64,000 nucleotides of DNA from Hyalella azteca (lineage: Eukaryota; Arthropoda; Malacostraca; Amphipoda; Hyalellidae). The notes beneath the pieces are model-generated. The model was not told the origin of the DNA. It saw only the letters and a list, made by a program, of their open reading frames with translations, and did no database searches. The stretch spans positions 63,865-127,864 of the forward strand of contig NW_025941438.1 of NCBI RefSeq assembly GCF_000764305.2, in the 5' to 3' direction. Shown piece by piece: positions 22,453-33,689 of this stretch; the stretch's first letter is position 1, and each line of letters begins with the position of its first letter. The position numbers were made by a program, and so were the translations under genes.

Positions 22453-24055
22453 TTAAGGCCCTGATTGAAAGCCAAGAGGCTTCGAACAGGCTCGGCTCTT
22501 CCCTAAGCGTTTCTTCACTAATTTGGATAGACTTTACTCCACTCGCAAACGAGATGGCGATATGGATTTTTCCATACTTACCCTGCTATTTATTTATAAG
22601 CGTCGACCAGTAACAAAAAATATGTAAACTTTATATTAAAAGAGTTTTAATGAGAGGAAATTTCAAGAAACTTTGAATATTATTGTTCATCAAGTCTGCG
22701 AATTTTACACTTTTTTCGAGATATAAACGGGTTGTAATTTTTATTGTCAATTGAATGGTATATTCGGCATTCCTTGATCAGCTTCCTTGTTATAGATATT
22801 TTCCACCAAAAAATATTTATGATCGAGTCTGCTGATACGCGGAGGGAAAATCCCGCATACTAGCTGCTCAAATGGAGACGTTGTGCAATGTTTGAGGGGA
22901 AAGAGACGTCGTAAATTACTCCNTCCAATGCTGGTGCTGCTTTATTTGGTTTGGTCAACATGGTTTCGTGATCTCGTTACTTATCTGGTTGAAAAAAATT
23001 GCACTTCGTAGCTTTTTACTGATCATTTAAAAGCATTTGCTAGTGCTTTCCTTCTAGCAAAATGACACTTCGAACATTTTTGCAGCAGGTTACGTGGCAT
23101 GGTTGCAGTGACCAGATCTATTTTATCCCCATCTACTGATCATATTTCAATGAAACTTTGTGCATGAAATGAAATAATTATTCCGGTGTGTTTAGCTTGT
23201 GACAAATTTTATAATTTCGACTCCAATCACAAGTCACACAGCAATACGTGCAAGAATTTCCTGTGGCCAACAAATTCTTCCGAATTACTTAGCAAATCTT
23301 AATAAACTCAAGAACAAGGACTCACTAAAGCTTTTTCGCATGTGTTAAGATCGCAATATGTTTTCCGATTACCGCTGCATTCTCAAGTTATATGGCTGAT
23401 CTTTAGACATTCATATGAGAAGAGCTATAAACTATAGGGAAGAAATAAATTTCGAAGAAATAAATTTCGACTTAAAGCCTTCAAGTTTGAGGTCTAGAAA
23501 TTTATTACTTGCTACAAACAGTCAGCATGTTACGAATGTAATAGTTTAAATTTTTCTCTGAATATCGTGATTGGTTGATATTGGTTATAATTGTGCGACT
23601 AATTTTGCCCTTTGTGCGAAAACTACCCCCATTTGTACGAATGGTATGAAGGTTACAAAAGAGGCACACAGAAAATTTTATTGTAGTCAAGTTTCAACTT
23701 GAAAAGAAGTCAACAACCAACGCCATCTGTCGGATTTTTCTTCCAAACTTGAACACATACGACAGACAGAACCAGAATTTTGTAAACTTGTGACTGATAA
23801 TCGGCGGACGCTGCTTCGAACATTTCTGTTTCCAGCGGTGGCGTGACTGGCTTCTGAAACCAAAAAAAAAAAAAAAATACGTGAGTGATAGCAGTCAGTG
23901 TATTATTTTTTAAAAATATCGTGTATTATATTATTCATAGTCGTTGAAATATATAAATTAACTATTAATCCAGGTTTGGAGTCGTTGTAATGACCAAAAA
24001 AATGGTCGTTAACTTTACAAAAAGTCGTTGAAATTCCGACGACTCTTGCCACTTT

Positions 24056-24300
24056 ATGAAACCTGGTAATGTCCAGGAGGTATGGGCTCCGACGCCTCCG
24101 AGGCGATGCTTTCATTGTCCGAAGAGTATGAAGACCAAGAGAGATTGCCTTCTTTTTTTCCGACGTTTGCCGGATTTTCGTCCCATGGCGAAAACAACTG
24201 ATTCAATGATTGTAAGTCAAATTCTATTGAAAAATTAAGCAATAGTTACCTGTGCTGACCGTATCTATAGTCGACAGCCGACAAGTGTTATCTCGATCAC
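24056..24300 (-). pseudogene. LINE ORF1 5' fragment, copy 1
   Basis: The minus strand reads KEGNLSWSSYSSDNESIAS, nearly identical to the start of the ORF at 28695-29520, and the upstream non-coding block (GTCGACTATAGATAC, CAATCATTGAATC) also matches 29521-29640. Similarity ends near 24056. Confidence 0.65.
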
Positions 24301-24519
24301 AGCTCGAACCACTCTCATCACACACAATCTAAAGATGCTTGCTGTATCTACAGCAACATCAACAACGTTGGCACATGGCGAAAAAAATATCCATCGAACG
24401 GCGCGGAGAATCTAGAGATTCCGAAATTTGAAAATAACAAATTCATAGGAATATTGATGAACACACGAACAGAAAGAATGTGCAGCATAGCTACGCGCTC
24501 GGTCCTACATTAAACGAAG

Positions 24520-24850
24520 ATAACCAACACCACGGGGATAACAAACACCACGGAGGCCACCGACAACACGGGGGTAACCAGCACTATGGGGGTAATTACC
24601 ACATGGGTAACCACCAACACCGGGTTAACCAGTACCACGGAGGTAACTAGCAACACGAGGCCACGAGGGTAACCAGCAACACGGGGGTAACCGGTAACAT
24701 GTGGGTAACTAGCACCACGAGGATAACCGTCATCACGGCAGTAATTAGCACCCCGGGGGCATCATCAACACGGGGGTAACCAGCAACACGGGGGCAACTA
24801 GCACCACGGGGGAACCAGCAACACGGGGGTAACCAGCAACACGGGGGAAG
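24520..24850 (+). repeat. Minisatellite, 15-18 bp units of GGGTAACCAGCAACACG type
   Basis: About 18 imperfect units alternate GGGGGTAACC with AGCAACAC/AGCACCAC. The 95-aa ORF over it is not a gene. Confidence 0.85.
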
Positions 24851-24915
24851 TGATGGTGTGGAGTGATGGTGTGGAGTGATGGTATGGAGTGATGGTGTGG
24901 AGTGATGATGTGGAA
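24848..24915 (+). repeat. Minisatellite, 13-bp unit GTGATGGTGTGGA
   Basis: About five copies directly adjoin the preceding array. Confidence 0.85.
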
Positions 24916-26177
24916 TTTCAAATAATATAATCAATACAAGAGACTGTTTGACTAAATTACGTTAACATTAAATGCTTCATTCTCATGTATCAGACAAGCA
25001 CCTGAGCGACATGGCATTCGTACAGCACTTCTGTGAGTACGGTTTATGATAATTTATTAAAGAAAAATCAATCAACGGCAGAGCGAATTGGAACTAATGA
25101 TTTAATTTATCATTTTATACATTTTTAAATATTGTTTTACATATAAACAATTTATGATACGAGTCATGATAGTCAGTTCATTAGTGATTGCGACTGGTGG
25201 TCAGACTGCTCGCAGTCTGAGAGCGAGGTATTCGCGACAACGGTGTGAAATCCTCGCTCTGTCCTTAGCTCGGCCAGTTTCTACTCATGAGCTTGCAGTC
25301 TTTGTTATATGATATCCAAGCCAGCACCCTTTCTGGGGAAATGGGCGGCTTACAGGTGGCCGAGTAATGGCCAGCCGTCGGCTAGAATTAATTGGTCTCG
25401 GCCGACCACTGGTCATCTATTATTCCTCGTCCCTCATTGAGTTCTTCTTTTCTGTACCACCCGTCGTGGACTGACAGGAGAAATTGACCACGTCGGTTTG
25501 ACCATTTTCCATAACAACTAGTCAACAAACGGGTTTTTTACTTCACGTATTAGCATGCTCGTTCCTAACTAGTTTTTGGTAGGTAATATCTACGACAGAG
25601 AGGCTGATCAAGAAATGCCGAGGATAATATTCAGTGGAGAATGAAATTACAACCCGTTGACATCTAGAAAAAAGTGTAGAAGTCGCAAACTTGGTAAATA
25701 ATAATATTCAAAGTTACTTGAAATTACCTTCATCATAACTCTTTTAATACAGAGGTTACATATTTTTTTTAACTGTGCGCCGTTTGTAACTAAATAGCTA
25801 GGGGAGCATTGAAAAATTTATATCTCCATCACTTGTATGAGTGGAGAAAAGTCCAGCCTAATATGTGAAGAAACTCATAGGGAAGAACCGAGCCTGTTTG
25901 AAAGCTCGCGGTTCTCAATCAGAGCCTTAAGAAGTTATTCATATTAATATTATTATCAGAATAGGTTTGAAGCGCTTTAAATAGAAGAAGCGCTGTCCGT
26001 TTAAACGTTCATGAATGGAATAGGGTTCAGGTTAATAATAATATTATAAGGGTTATACTAATATCAGGGTAACAATAATATAAAGATAATAATAATATCA
26101 GGGTAATAATAGTGTTAAGTCTGGTTACGAAATAGACAAAAAATATAACTCGGTACTCAAGGCAGTGAGTGACAGAG

Positions 26178-26295
26178 AGCGCATTTTCTCGTCGAAAAAA
26201 TCGTGAAGTCACGGACGGACAGACGGACGGACGGACAGACAGACGGACATGGCGAGCGCAATAGTGCATTTTTTCCATAAATGAGAAAATGCGCT
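26178..26295 (+). mobile_element. GGAC-rich element, copy 2, with inverted ends
   Basis: AGCGCATTTTCTC (26178-26190) and GAGAAAATGCGCT (26283-26295) are exact inverted repeats around a (GGAC/AGAC)n core and ATGGCGAGCGCAATAGTGCA. The related copy is at 18170-18300. Minus-strand SVRPSV repeats come from the GGAC run. Confidence 0.65.
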
Positions 26296-26884
26296 AAAAA
26301 GACCTCATTCAACGTTTACTGTAAGGCGATCTGTTAATTACATAAATAAACAATCGTGCAATTAAATAACATTAGGAATAATTATAAGTAATAGTGAAAA
26401 TTGATGCAACAAGAATTTTAGAAACGACTTTGGCGCTGAAAAATTTCTCAATACACCTTTTTTCATCAGGTAATTTATTTTTAAACTAAAGTGAAGAATC
26501 TGCTGCTCAATCTTAAGACATCTTGACTGTAAAATTTAGCAGAACTCTTACGTTCCGCGATAAGTTTTCAAAATGGCGACAATTTGACACACACATTAAA
26601 GGTACATACTAACCTTCGGATCAAATTTAATGTGATTGAGTTATTTAATACTTTTCTTTAAAAATTCCATAAAATTATTCAGTATATCAATCAGTTGCAT
26701 TTTTACTTTCCGTTGATCTAAATTTATTCGGAATTGATGTCAAAATATGAGTAAAGCTCAATTAATCATGCTCAATTTAATCATGGCACCATAATTACAT
26801 TGCTGTAACATCAATAAATTTCTTTCTATGAATAAAGATTAATTCATATTGTGTGAGAAAAATTTTGCCTTTCATTATAATTAA
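26296..26884. other. No gene recognised
   Basis: AT-rich; nothing readable on either strand. Confidence 0.35.
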
Positions 26885-26992
26885 AGTGGTAGCGTGCAGT
26901 CTTGTGCGCACGCTACCACTCTTTTATGCACGCTGCCACTCTTTTCTGCACGCTAATACTCTTGTCTGCGCGATGCCACTCTATAGTCGGCA
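26885..26992 (+). repeat. 20-bp tandem repeat with terminal hairpin
   Basis: Four units of CACGCTRCCACTCTTTTMTG type follow GTGGTAGCGTGCA, which is the inverted complement of the first unit. Confidence 0.7.
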
Positions 26993-27289
26993 CGAACAGC
27001 AGGTGTGACTCGCTAATTGGTAATTCAAAATGGCCTAATCAGTTTGAAAGACACTTGTGATGTAATTGGTTTAGATGAGATGAGACGGCAGCAAAATTTG
27101 TATGGTCCAGCTCAGAGTTTCAACCTTATCACCCTTATGATGAGTTCGGGACTTCCTAGTCCCCGGTCACGCTGATGCGCCGCCTTCGTCGCCCTCCGTC
27201 TCCGAATCGTCGCTAGGCAGGTCACCCCGCCCTCGGGTCCCGGATGTAACGTTGGACGTGTTCCGTCTATTTGCCCTCCTTTGGGCCAC

Positions 27290-28020
27290 CTGTTATAAGA
27301 TGCTGTTGCTTGTCACTTGCTGAGGGTAGTTTCCATTACTTGACAATCCGGGATCTTTGTCAACCACTTGTCCAGCCGTCTCTTGAATGTCGCAAGGGTG
27401 AAATCCCCACCTTTCAGCACTTTTGGAAAAGCATTAAAGAGCCCCGGCCCCACGACGGACAGTGATCCCTCACGAAGAGTCAGTACACTAGCCGAAGCTT
27501 GGTTATAAATGGAGTAATCCTGCACACTCTCCCTCTTTTTTCGTTGTAATAGGTCACTATTTTGTATGTCTCACTCTCAAAGTTAGGAGCCAGTCCGTTT
27601 ATCATCTTCCAAGTGTACAGTATGATATACCTCTCTCTTCTTCTCTCCAGTGAGTACAGTCCCAGGTTTGCTATTTCCCCCAGTAGTCCAGTTTCAGCTC
27701 CTTCCTACCGCTGATTCTGGACGTGAATGTCCGCTGGACTGACTCCAGTTTCTGCACCGCACCCACCTTGAGTGGCGCCCAAATTTGGCAGCAATACTCA
27801 AGATTGGGGAGCAGAGAGCTCTGAAGAGTGTGATCATTGGTGCTGTTTTTCTCGTTCGAGATGTCCGCCATATCCACCCCATCCGTTGCCGGCTGCGTGC
27901 GACTATTTCCTCGATATAGGCATCGAACGTGGCTTCGGTACTCATCAATACTCCGAGATCTCGAACTAGTTGCTTCTCCTCAATTTCTGTGCCATCTGAT
28001 GCCAAGTAGCGATGTGGCAT
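27290..28020 (-). pseudogene. CR1/Jockey-like LINE, 3' part of RT ORF, copy 1
   Basis: Minus-strand reading with frameshifts: LVRDLGVLMSTEATFDAYI, GWIWRTSRTRKTAPM and LLPNLEYCCQIWAP (RT thumb region), then RERYIILYTWKMINGLAPNF and LREGSLSVVGPGLFNAFPK. The last blocks match those at 41553-42065 and 56536-56799. The palm with YADD is missing (5' truncated). Confidence 0.8.
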
Positions 28021-28694
28021 CCCGATCTCTGAGCGGACTCATATATCATTACTACGAACTAGGTGCCGTTGAACTGCATAGGGTAACATGGGGCAGCGAG
28101 CCCACTGCGGGTCACGGGCCCATAGCGGGTTTCTCGCTAAGTATGTCAGATATTGGTCCGTGTTCTCTACCGCCGGTCGACAGTTTTACTGGGATCAAGT
28201 GTACGGATTTACATTTTGCTCAGTGTTTGCGTTATTAAGTTAATATTGCGTTATTGCGTTATTAAGTAGTGCAATAACTGTTTAAGCACAGATGAAATAT
28301 TTTTTGCTGCTAAATAAAACTGTTTTCGATTACTGTAGATGAAGCTTTTGAAATTATTGTGAATTATATTTTGAAAGTAATATTTATAGGGATAATTTTG
28401 AGATCAAGTTTAGACTATTAGCTTTTAAAATAAAATGTTGACACGATATAAATTGAAGTGATACCTAGTGGGGAAATGGGCCCACGCGTGTCACGGGGCA
28501 AAGCGCCCATGGTGATGTCTTGTGTTATACATCATTAGATTTGTCTCAATGACCTTTTCAAAACTATGACTAGCTTTTTGAATTACAAATTACACTTCAT
28601 ATTGCTTGTTTTTTTATTTGCCGCATCAAGGCAGCAGGTTTAGTTTCTAGTTATGCGTATTTATGAAAAAGACAGCTCAGCATCAGAAATATCT
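28021..28694. other. No gene recognised
   Basis: GGGCCCATAGCGGG and related GC-rich motifs near 28100 lie in AT-rich DNA. Nothing links the LINE fragments on either side. Confidence 0.35.
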
Positions 28695-29520
28695 TCACCA
28701 AAAAGGACCAATCACTCCCACACTGTGAGTTTGGTTATGCAGGAGCCTGCATTTAACATTCCAGGAACCTACTTCAGTCACAGACAAGAGCTCAGGAATA
28801 CATGATACGGTACTTTCCAGCACGACAATGAGAAGATTACGAGCCAGGTTTTTCCTAATCTGAAATATGCCTGCTTGTCCAAAAGGTGAGGAGGCTAGTG
28901 TTTTACTTAGTGCCAATCCATTAGAAAAGAATTTTGAGATTGGCTGTCCTTTTGCATTTGAAATAGGTTCAATTAGCACTATTGGTCTATCAGCTGCATC
29001 AGCAGAGTCAAAGTTCTGGGTTGCGCTTGTGCTAGTAGGCGGAGTTAGTCTAACAGTTCCTGAAATTTCATTTGTCCTCTGAGCTGCACAATTAGCAGTG
29101 TCTGAGCCTGAAACCCCTCCCACATCCATCAGGAGCTCCATATCTGCACCCAAATAGAAACCCTCAAAGTTTGCTCTTGCCTTTGCTTTTTTGTCTTTTG
29201 ACAGCAGTGAAGCTTGAATCCTCATGAAAAGGTACTTCTGAAGACTGGCCCACACTGTCAGCTGAACCAGGAACTATGGGGGGCAAGGGAGGGAGTTCAT
29301 GGCCCAAACCAGGGTGATTACCCTCGATGGTTTTGGTACTAGTACCAGTCTCTAATGACAATATAGGTTTACCGTCAACTTCATGATTTAGCACAGAATG
29401 CTTTGTTAACTGTTGTCCAGGAGGTATGGACTCCAAGGCAATGCTTTCATTGTCCGAAGAGTAAGAAGACCATGAGAGATTGCCTTCTTTTTTCCGGCGT
29501 TTGCCGGATTTTTGTCTCAT
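28695..29520 (-). pseudogene. LINE ORF1-like (gag-type) ORF, one frameshift
   Basis: The ATG at 29520 begins a minus-strand frame (KKEGNLSWSSYSSDNESIA, GNHPGLGHELPPLPP, basic VKRQKSKGKSK). A second frame, overlapping it at 29164-29255, continues to 28695 with ISKFFSNGLALSKTLASS, then FQIRKNLARNLLIVVLE and GSWNVKCRLLHNQ. The basic/acidic N-terminus followed by IRKNLARNLL resembles ORF1-type proteins of some invertebrate LINEs; this is from general memory, not a search. The same start plus upstream sequence recurs at 24056-24300. A host gene cannot be excluded, but the dispersed second copy argues for a mobile element. Confidence 0.6.
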
Positions 29521-29829
29521 GGCGAAAATAACCGATTCAATGATTGTAAGTCAAATTCTATTGAAAAAATGAAGCGATAGTTACCGGTGCTGGCCATATC
29601 TGTAGTCGACAGCCAACAGGTGTTATCTCCTCCAGCGTGTCAACCAATATCAAAGGCACTGGTCTTACCACCGTGGTGACTCTTGGATTGAAATTATTGC
29701 ATCTTAGATATATGCCAGTCTTCGGCAACTATTTGGAAAATAGTTGAAAATCTGAAGACTGCAAGCGCACACAGTAAGGTTTCTGGTATGTTGGAGAAGC
29801 TTGTCCAGAAATCAGTTGTGATGAGTGTT

Positions 29830-29930
29830 CAGGGGTTGTCCTGGTAATAAGAAAAAAATTCCATGACTTTTCCATGTCTCTCCGTGACCATCAATTGAAT
29901 TTTCCAAGACTTGTATACAACAGGTTTAGC
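29830..29930 (+). mobile_element. hAT-type terminal fragment, CAGGGGTTGTCCTGG
   Basis: CAGGGGTTGTCCTGG followed by TTCCATGACTTTTCCATG matches, inverted, the end at 39540-39668 (CCAGGACAAACCCTG). The opposite end was not found. Confidence 0.55.
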
Positions 29931-29933
29931 ATG

Positions 29934-30004
29934 ACTGAATGACTAACAGTGCATATTCTATCATCTCCTACAGTTGATAGAATATGCACTGTTAGTCATT
30001 CAGT
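29934..30004. repeat. Perfect 30-bp palindrome, 11-nt loop
   Basis: ACTGAATGACTAACAGTGCA plus TATTCTATCA (29934-29963) is exactly complementary to 29975-30004. A perfect stem points to a recent origin. Confidence 0.9.
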
Positions 30005-31104
30005 TAGCCCATAGGCTAAGAGCACATAGAGACACAGAGGAACAGAATTGACACAAATCTGAAAATCAAGCCCACACAGGTAATATTATGAATTCAATAG
30101 TATCAAACTACAACAAATATTGAGTAATGCACACAAGATTGTACAAGATAATGTCAATACAGTTAGACAGAACACTCTTCAACACCACCACCTTGTTATG
30201 GGCTGTCACTCTTACTGCTGGAGAGTGGTGGTAACCTTGATCCCACTTGGGGAAGTAATGCTCCCCCAGTTTCGAGTTAATGTGAAATTATTTAGAATCC
30301 TGAAATTCATGGTAAACATTATCTATATATGTGTTATCAGTGCTCTCCATCTCATTCTCTTTGCCCTTTTTGCAGACCATTATTTCACGTGTCAGTGGTG
30401 ATTAAAATTCCAAATCTTCTATCAGCCATTACTTTATATTTGCTACTACCTCTTCTTGATGAGTAGTAGTTGCCAAAATATACTTTCTTAACTCACTGCT
30501 CATATATTCATTGATAAAGATCTTAAAGTTGTGTTGTAATAATACTGTTATAGATGAGAAATATATTTTGTTATCCTGCTTGATAGTTTATTGTGTATAT
30601 ATGTTTTGAAGTTTGTATTGATGTTGTGTTTAATAATAGTGTGTTAGGTGTTGATAATGTAAATATTTTACAGAAGCATTTTCAAGTACTTTTTATGAGT
30701 GACCCATGCCCCAGTTGTCCGGTTGTCTGTTTGCCTAGTTGTCCGGTGTAGCAGTTATACTGCTATTTGGGTATACGGTTCTGGTTGCCCAGTTATCCAG
30801 CTTGTAGTTAAGGTGATACCTGCTAGTTGGGTTCCAACCAGTTCCCCAGTTAATGGTTATACAGTCATCTAGTTATTTGGCTAGGTTTTTTTATTTAGAG
30901 CTCTCTCTTAGGTTTAAATTTTAAGTCCCTTTATACTGAAGCTTTGTATCAGAATAAAATAAAGTTGAACAAAAGAGAAAAACACCTGGTGGACAAGGAT
31001 GGCTATAAGGGGAGTTGGGTGGCCATCTTTTATTTATCCCTTTAGAGTTCAAAGTACCTTGAATACCTTCCCTCACTTAACCAATAAAGTCGACCCATTA
31101 CAAC
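30005..31104. other. Unassigned; degenerate CCAGTTGTCCGGTT repeat at 30705-30890
   Basis: Loose repeats of CAGTTGTCCGGTT/CAGTTATCCAG type with about 15-25 bp spacing span 30705-30890. No gene is recognised. Confidence 0.45.
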
Positions 31105-31425
31105 CTGGCAGCTATATCATAAACTGTTGCTTTAATGTTCAGTTTGAGAGTGTCTAGCTCCTGTTGCTATGTTTTCAAAGATTGTCTCATGGCATTGAAC
31201 TTCGCGATAATTTTCAAATCCCCCTTTCTCTCCATTGCTTCTGCATATTCATCTGCTACTTGTTCAAGCACCTTGATGCCCTCCACCTTTTCTTCATCTT
31301 CAGTTCATCTAGCTCATTCAACAGAGCCTGCCCTTTGGGTTCTGGGCCTTTGCATTCTGCTCGTTCTCTTCTGCCAAATAATTATTGCAGGCTGTTCTGG
31401 CACTGTCAGCTGCAAGCAGCATCTT
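31105..31425 (-). pseudogene. Broken transposase-like gene, C-terminal coiled coil
   Basis: The minus-strand reading has VEGIKVLEQVADEYAEAMER, KGDLKIIAKFNAMRQSLKT, a stop, then QQELDTLKLNIKAT. The heptad-like pattern rich in Glu/Lys/Leu is typical of a short coiled coil. It lies downstream, on the same strand, of the zinc-finger and middle pieces at 33690-34043 and 31921-32262, and I infer that all three belong to one decayed gene. A plus-strand 147-aa ORF over it is a shadow. Confidence 0.5.
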
Positions 31426-31699
31426 CTTGGTGATAGTCATTTTGTCCAGGTCACCAACATGTGCAACATGATCAACCATTCAAATCTACGCATTTTAGAA
31501 TCCCTATATATATTCGAGGAGAAGCATAGTCTGAATGCTGCTTTTAGCTCTGTTCCTCTTGAAATAGTAAATAGATAGGCTGTTTACTGGCGTTAATTTC
31601 ATGTCTTATTTATTTATTCTCCGTTTTAAAACCCAACAGTGCCTTTTACTCTACTAATTGATTGTATTTGTGTTTCTAGATCTGAACTTCTTCTGAACT

Positions 31700-31800
31700 G
31701 AATTTTGTGAACTGATGATGGAGCTGGACTCCGAAACGTTTTCTCTTATAAAGATATGGTGAATTTTTGTGGTATTGTTTTTGCTTTTAAATTCCTAATG
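31700..31800 (+). repeat. Fragment related to the arms of the 45.3-kb palindrome
   Basis: AACTGATGATGGAGCTGGAC, CCGAAACGTTTTC, GATATGGTGAATTTT and TTGCTTTTAAATTCC match 45530-45612 in order. Motifs of this CTGATGA-stem-GAAACGTT form are, to my recollection, common beside Penelope-like elements; that link is tentative. Confidence 0.6.
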
Positions 31801-31920
31801 ATCAACCACAGCACGCAGGGCAACCTCCGTTTGCTCTTTCACATTGTGTCACGATTTCCTTGTTGAATGAAAACCCTCTTCTAACCATGGTTTGGCTAGC
31901 ACTGGCCATGAAAGACTAGA

Positions 31921-32262
31921 CTAGCACTGGCCATGAAACTGCACTACATTCCAGTTTCTTGTACGTGCTTTTTGACAGAATGGCATGCCAAAAAGTGGCC
32001 AGTTGGTCAGAAGTTTAAAATGATTGAAACTGCGTGTTGAGTTTACTGCAATGTTGTGATTCATCTCTAAAGTGCTTGCAAATGTTGCTTGTAAAAGCAA
32101 CAAATGCAGAATGTTGTTTGTAAAAGAAAAATGAAATGACACCATTTTCAATGCCCACCAAATTTCTGACGTCAGAACATCTTTTGTTACAAAGCTGGTC
32201 AGTTTGCCATTGGGATTGGCTTTAGCAGTGGATACGGGCCTGCTCTCTGTCTCTACATTCAC
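31921..32262 (-). pseudogene. Broken transposase-like gene, middle part
   Basis: The minus strand reads NPNGKLTSFVTKDVLTSEIW, then WALKMVSFHFSFTNN. This TKDVL-SEIWWALK block follows the N-terminal zinc finger in a family of transposon-derived proteins as I remember them (unchecked). The upstream side is cut at about 32262 by the LINE that runs to 33690. Confidence 0.5.
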
Positions 32263-32521
32263 AGATGGCTTTCACACTGCTGGCATATGCCAGCCCCACC
32301 TGGGCACCCGCACTATCCAACACAAACATACAGAAACTCCAAACACTACAAAACAAAGCACTCAGGATATTCACAGGCTGCACACAAAGCACCCCCATAG
32401 AACACCTTCATGCAGAAACAAAAATACTTCCCATAGAAGCACACCCTGACATGAGAGGAACACAATCATAGCCGCAGCCATAAACAGCACACAACACCCA
32501 TGCCACTACCTACGTGACCAC

Positions 32522-33175
32522 CAGGGTGGAATTCTAGAAATGGAGGTTCACTTATAAAAAAGCTTTCCACCCAAGGTGGAATGCTTTCCTTAGATACAGT
32601 GCTCTGCCAGGTGACTGATTATAAATGAAAAGGAGGATCAAAAGTGGACAAACTGTTTCAGTTGTATAGTACCTCAGATTTGTTATAAAATTGTTTGAAT
32701 GTCTCTTGTTTGATAGATATTCTCTATTTTTCTTTTATTTAATGGATTTTTTGAAATTTTTCCAGGCTTTTTGTTTGTAATGATCAAGTTTAAGTTAAGT
32801 ACCTATTTAGTTAATCAGTACTGTAGTGCATATACCATATTTGGGGGCAGGGCTTATGGGCACAACCAATCACAGCTGGAAAGCATTCCCATCAACCAAT
32901 CACAGCTTGAAAGCATCCCCAGCAACAAATCACAGCTAGAAAGCAGATAACATTACAACTCCATTAACCAATCACAGCTGGAAAGTTGGAAGGGGCTAAA
33001 ATCACAATCCCATAAACCAATAACAGTTGAAAAGAGATAGGACATGTAGGCTATAATGTATATAATAAAATGGACTGGAAGTGGAAAGTTCCTGGACTTT
33101 CCAACCTTTCAGGCCCTGCTTTCCAATATGCTATGTGTACTGGTTAATTTAATATCCCTCTAGAATTCCACACTG
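32522..33175 (+). mobile_element. 654-bp hAT-type MITE with exact 8-bp target duplication
   Basis: GTGACCAC at 32514-32521 and 33176-33183 flanks ends CAGGGTGGAATTCTAG and (reverse complement) CAGTGTGGAATTCTAG. It has no transposase. It sits inside LINE coding sequence, which resumes after it. Confidence 0.9.
32866..33035 (+). repeat. Minisatellite with ACCAATCACAGCTGGAAAGC units inside the MITE
   Basis: About five units spaced irregularly (32868, 32895, 32922, 32968, 33017). Each carries a CCAAT motif. Confidence 0.75.
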
Positions 33176-33689
33176 GTGACCACCCACCTACACACAGACA
33201 AATAGTGCAAACCCCACACAGATACTACACCAACATACTAGATACAGTACCCCCACCCCAAAGCAAGACCAGCACAAAAAAAAAAAAAACACTTACACAA
33301 TTATGGCACTTAGAATGCTGGAGCTGGCCGGCAACAACAAAGTCCTTGGGCACCCACCGCCTGACATAAGCAGCACAGAAACACAGCTCTCTAGACTGGA
33401 GAGAGTACACCTAGCCAGTCTGCGCTGCAGCCACCACCCTTCACTACAAACCTATGCAAACAGAATAGGCCAAGCAGACACAGACACCTGTCCATCCTGC
33501 CAGAGAGCTCCCCACACAATCACTCACATTCTCCTGGAATGTCCGCTCTGGCATGACCTCAGACAACACCACCACATAACCTTGACCCTACAGCTCTGGA
33601 TCAACCCCCTGTTGGTAGTGTCGTACTTGCGCGAGGGGGTCTCTTATAAAATGAGACAGGGGAACCACAACAACAACAACAACATTTAT

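Larger units (their letters stand above)
22457..25926 (+). mobile_element. 3.47-kb TTAA-flanked element with ~350-bp inverted ends
   Basis: TTAA at 22453-22456 and 25927-25930 flanks ends GGCCCTGATTGAAAGCC and GGCTCTGATTGAGAACC. Inverted similarity continues about 350 bp inward (GAACAGGCTCGGCTCTTCCC, GGGTTGTAAT, CTTGATCAGC). A TTAA duplication is typical of piggyBac, though ends this long are not. The interior holds an N at 22923, a LINE ORF1 fragment and two minisatellites, but no transposase I can recognise. It inserted into the LINE at 20230-22452. Confidence 0.7.

Noticed and set aside
24520..24915. CRISPR-like array
   Set aside because: Units are contiguous and imperfect with no unique spacers; it is a minisatellite in a eukaryotic genome.
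26027..26278. Minus-strand ORF with SVRPSVCPSV
   Set aside because: Translation of the (GGAC)n core of a dispersed repeat.
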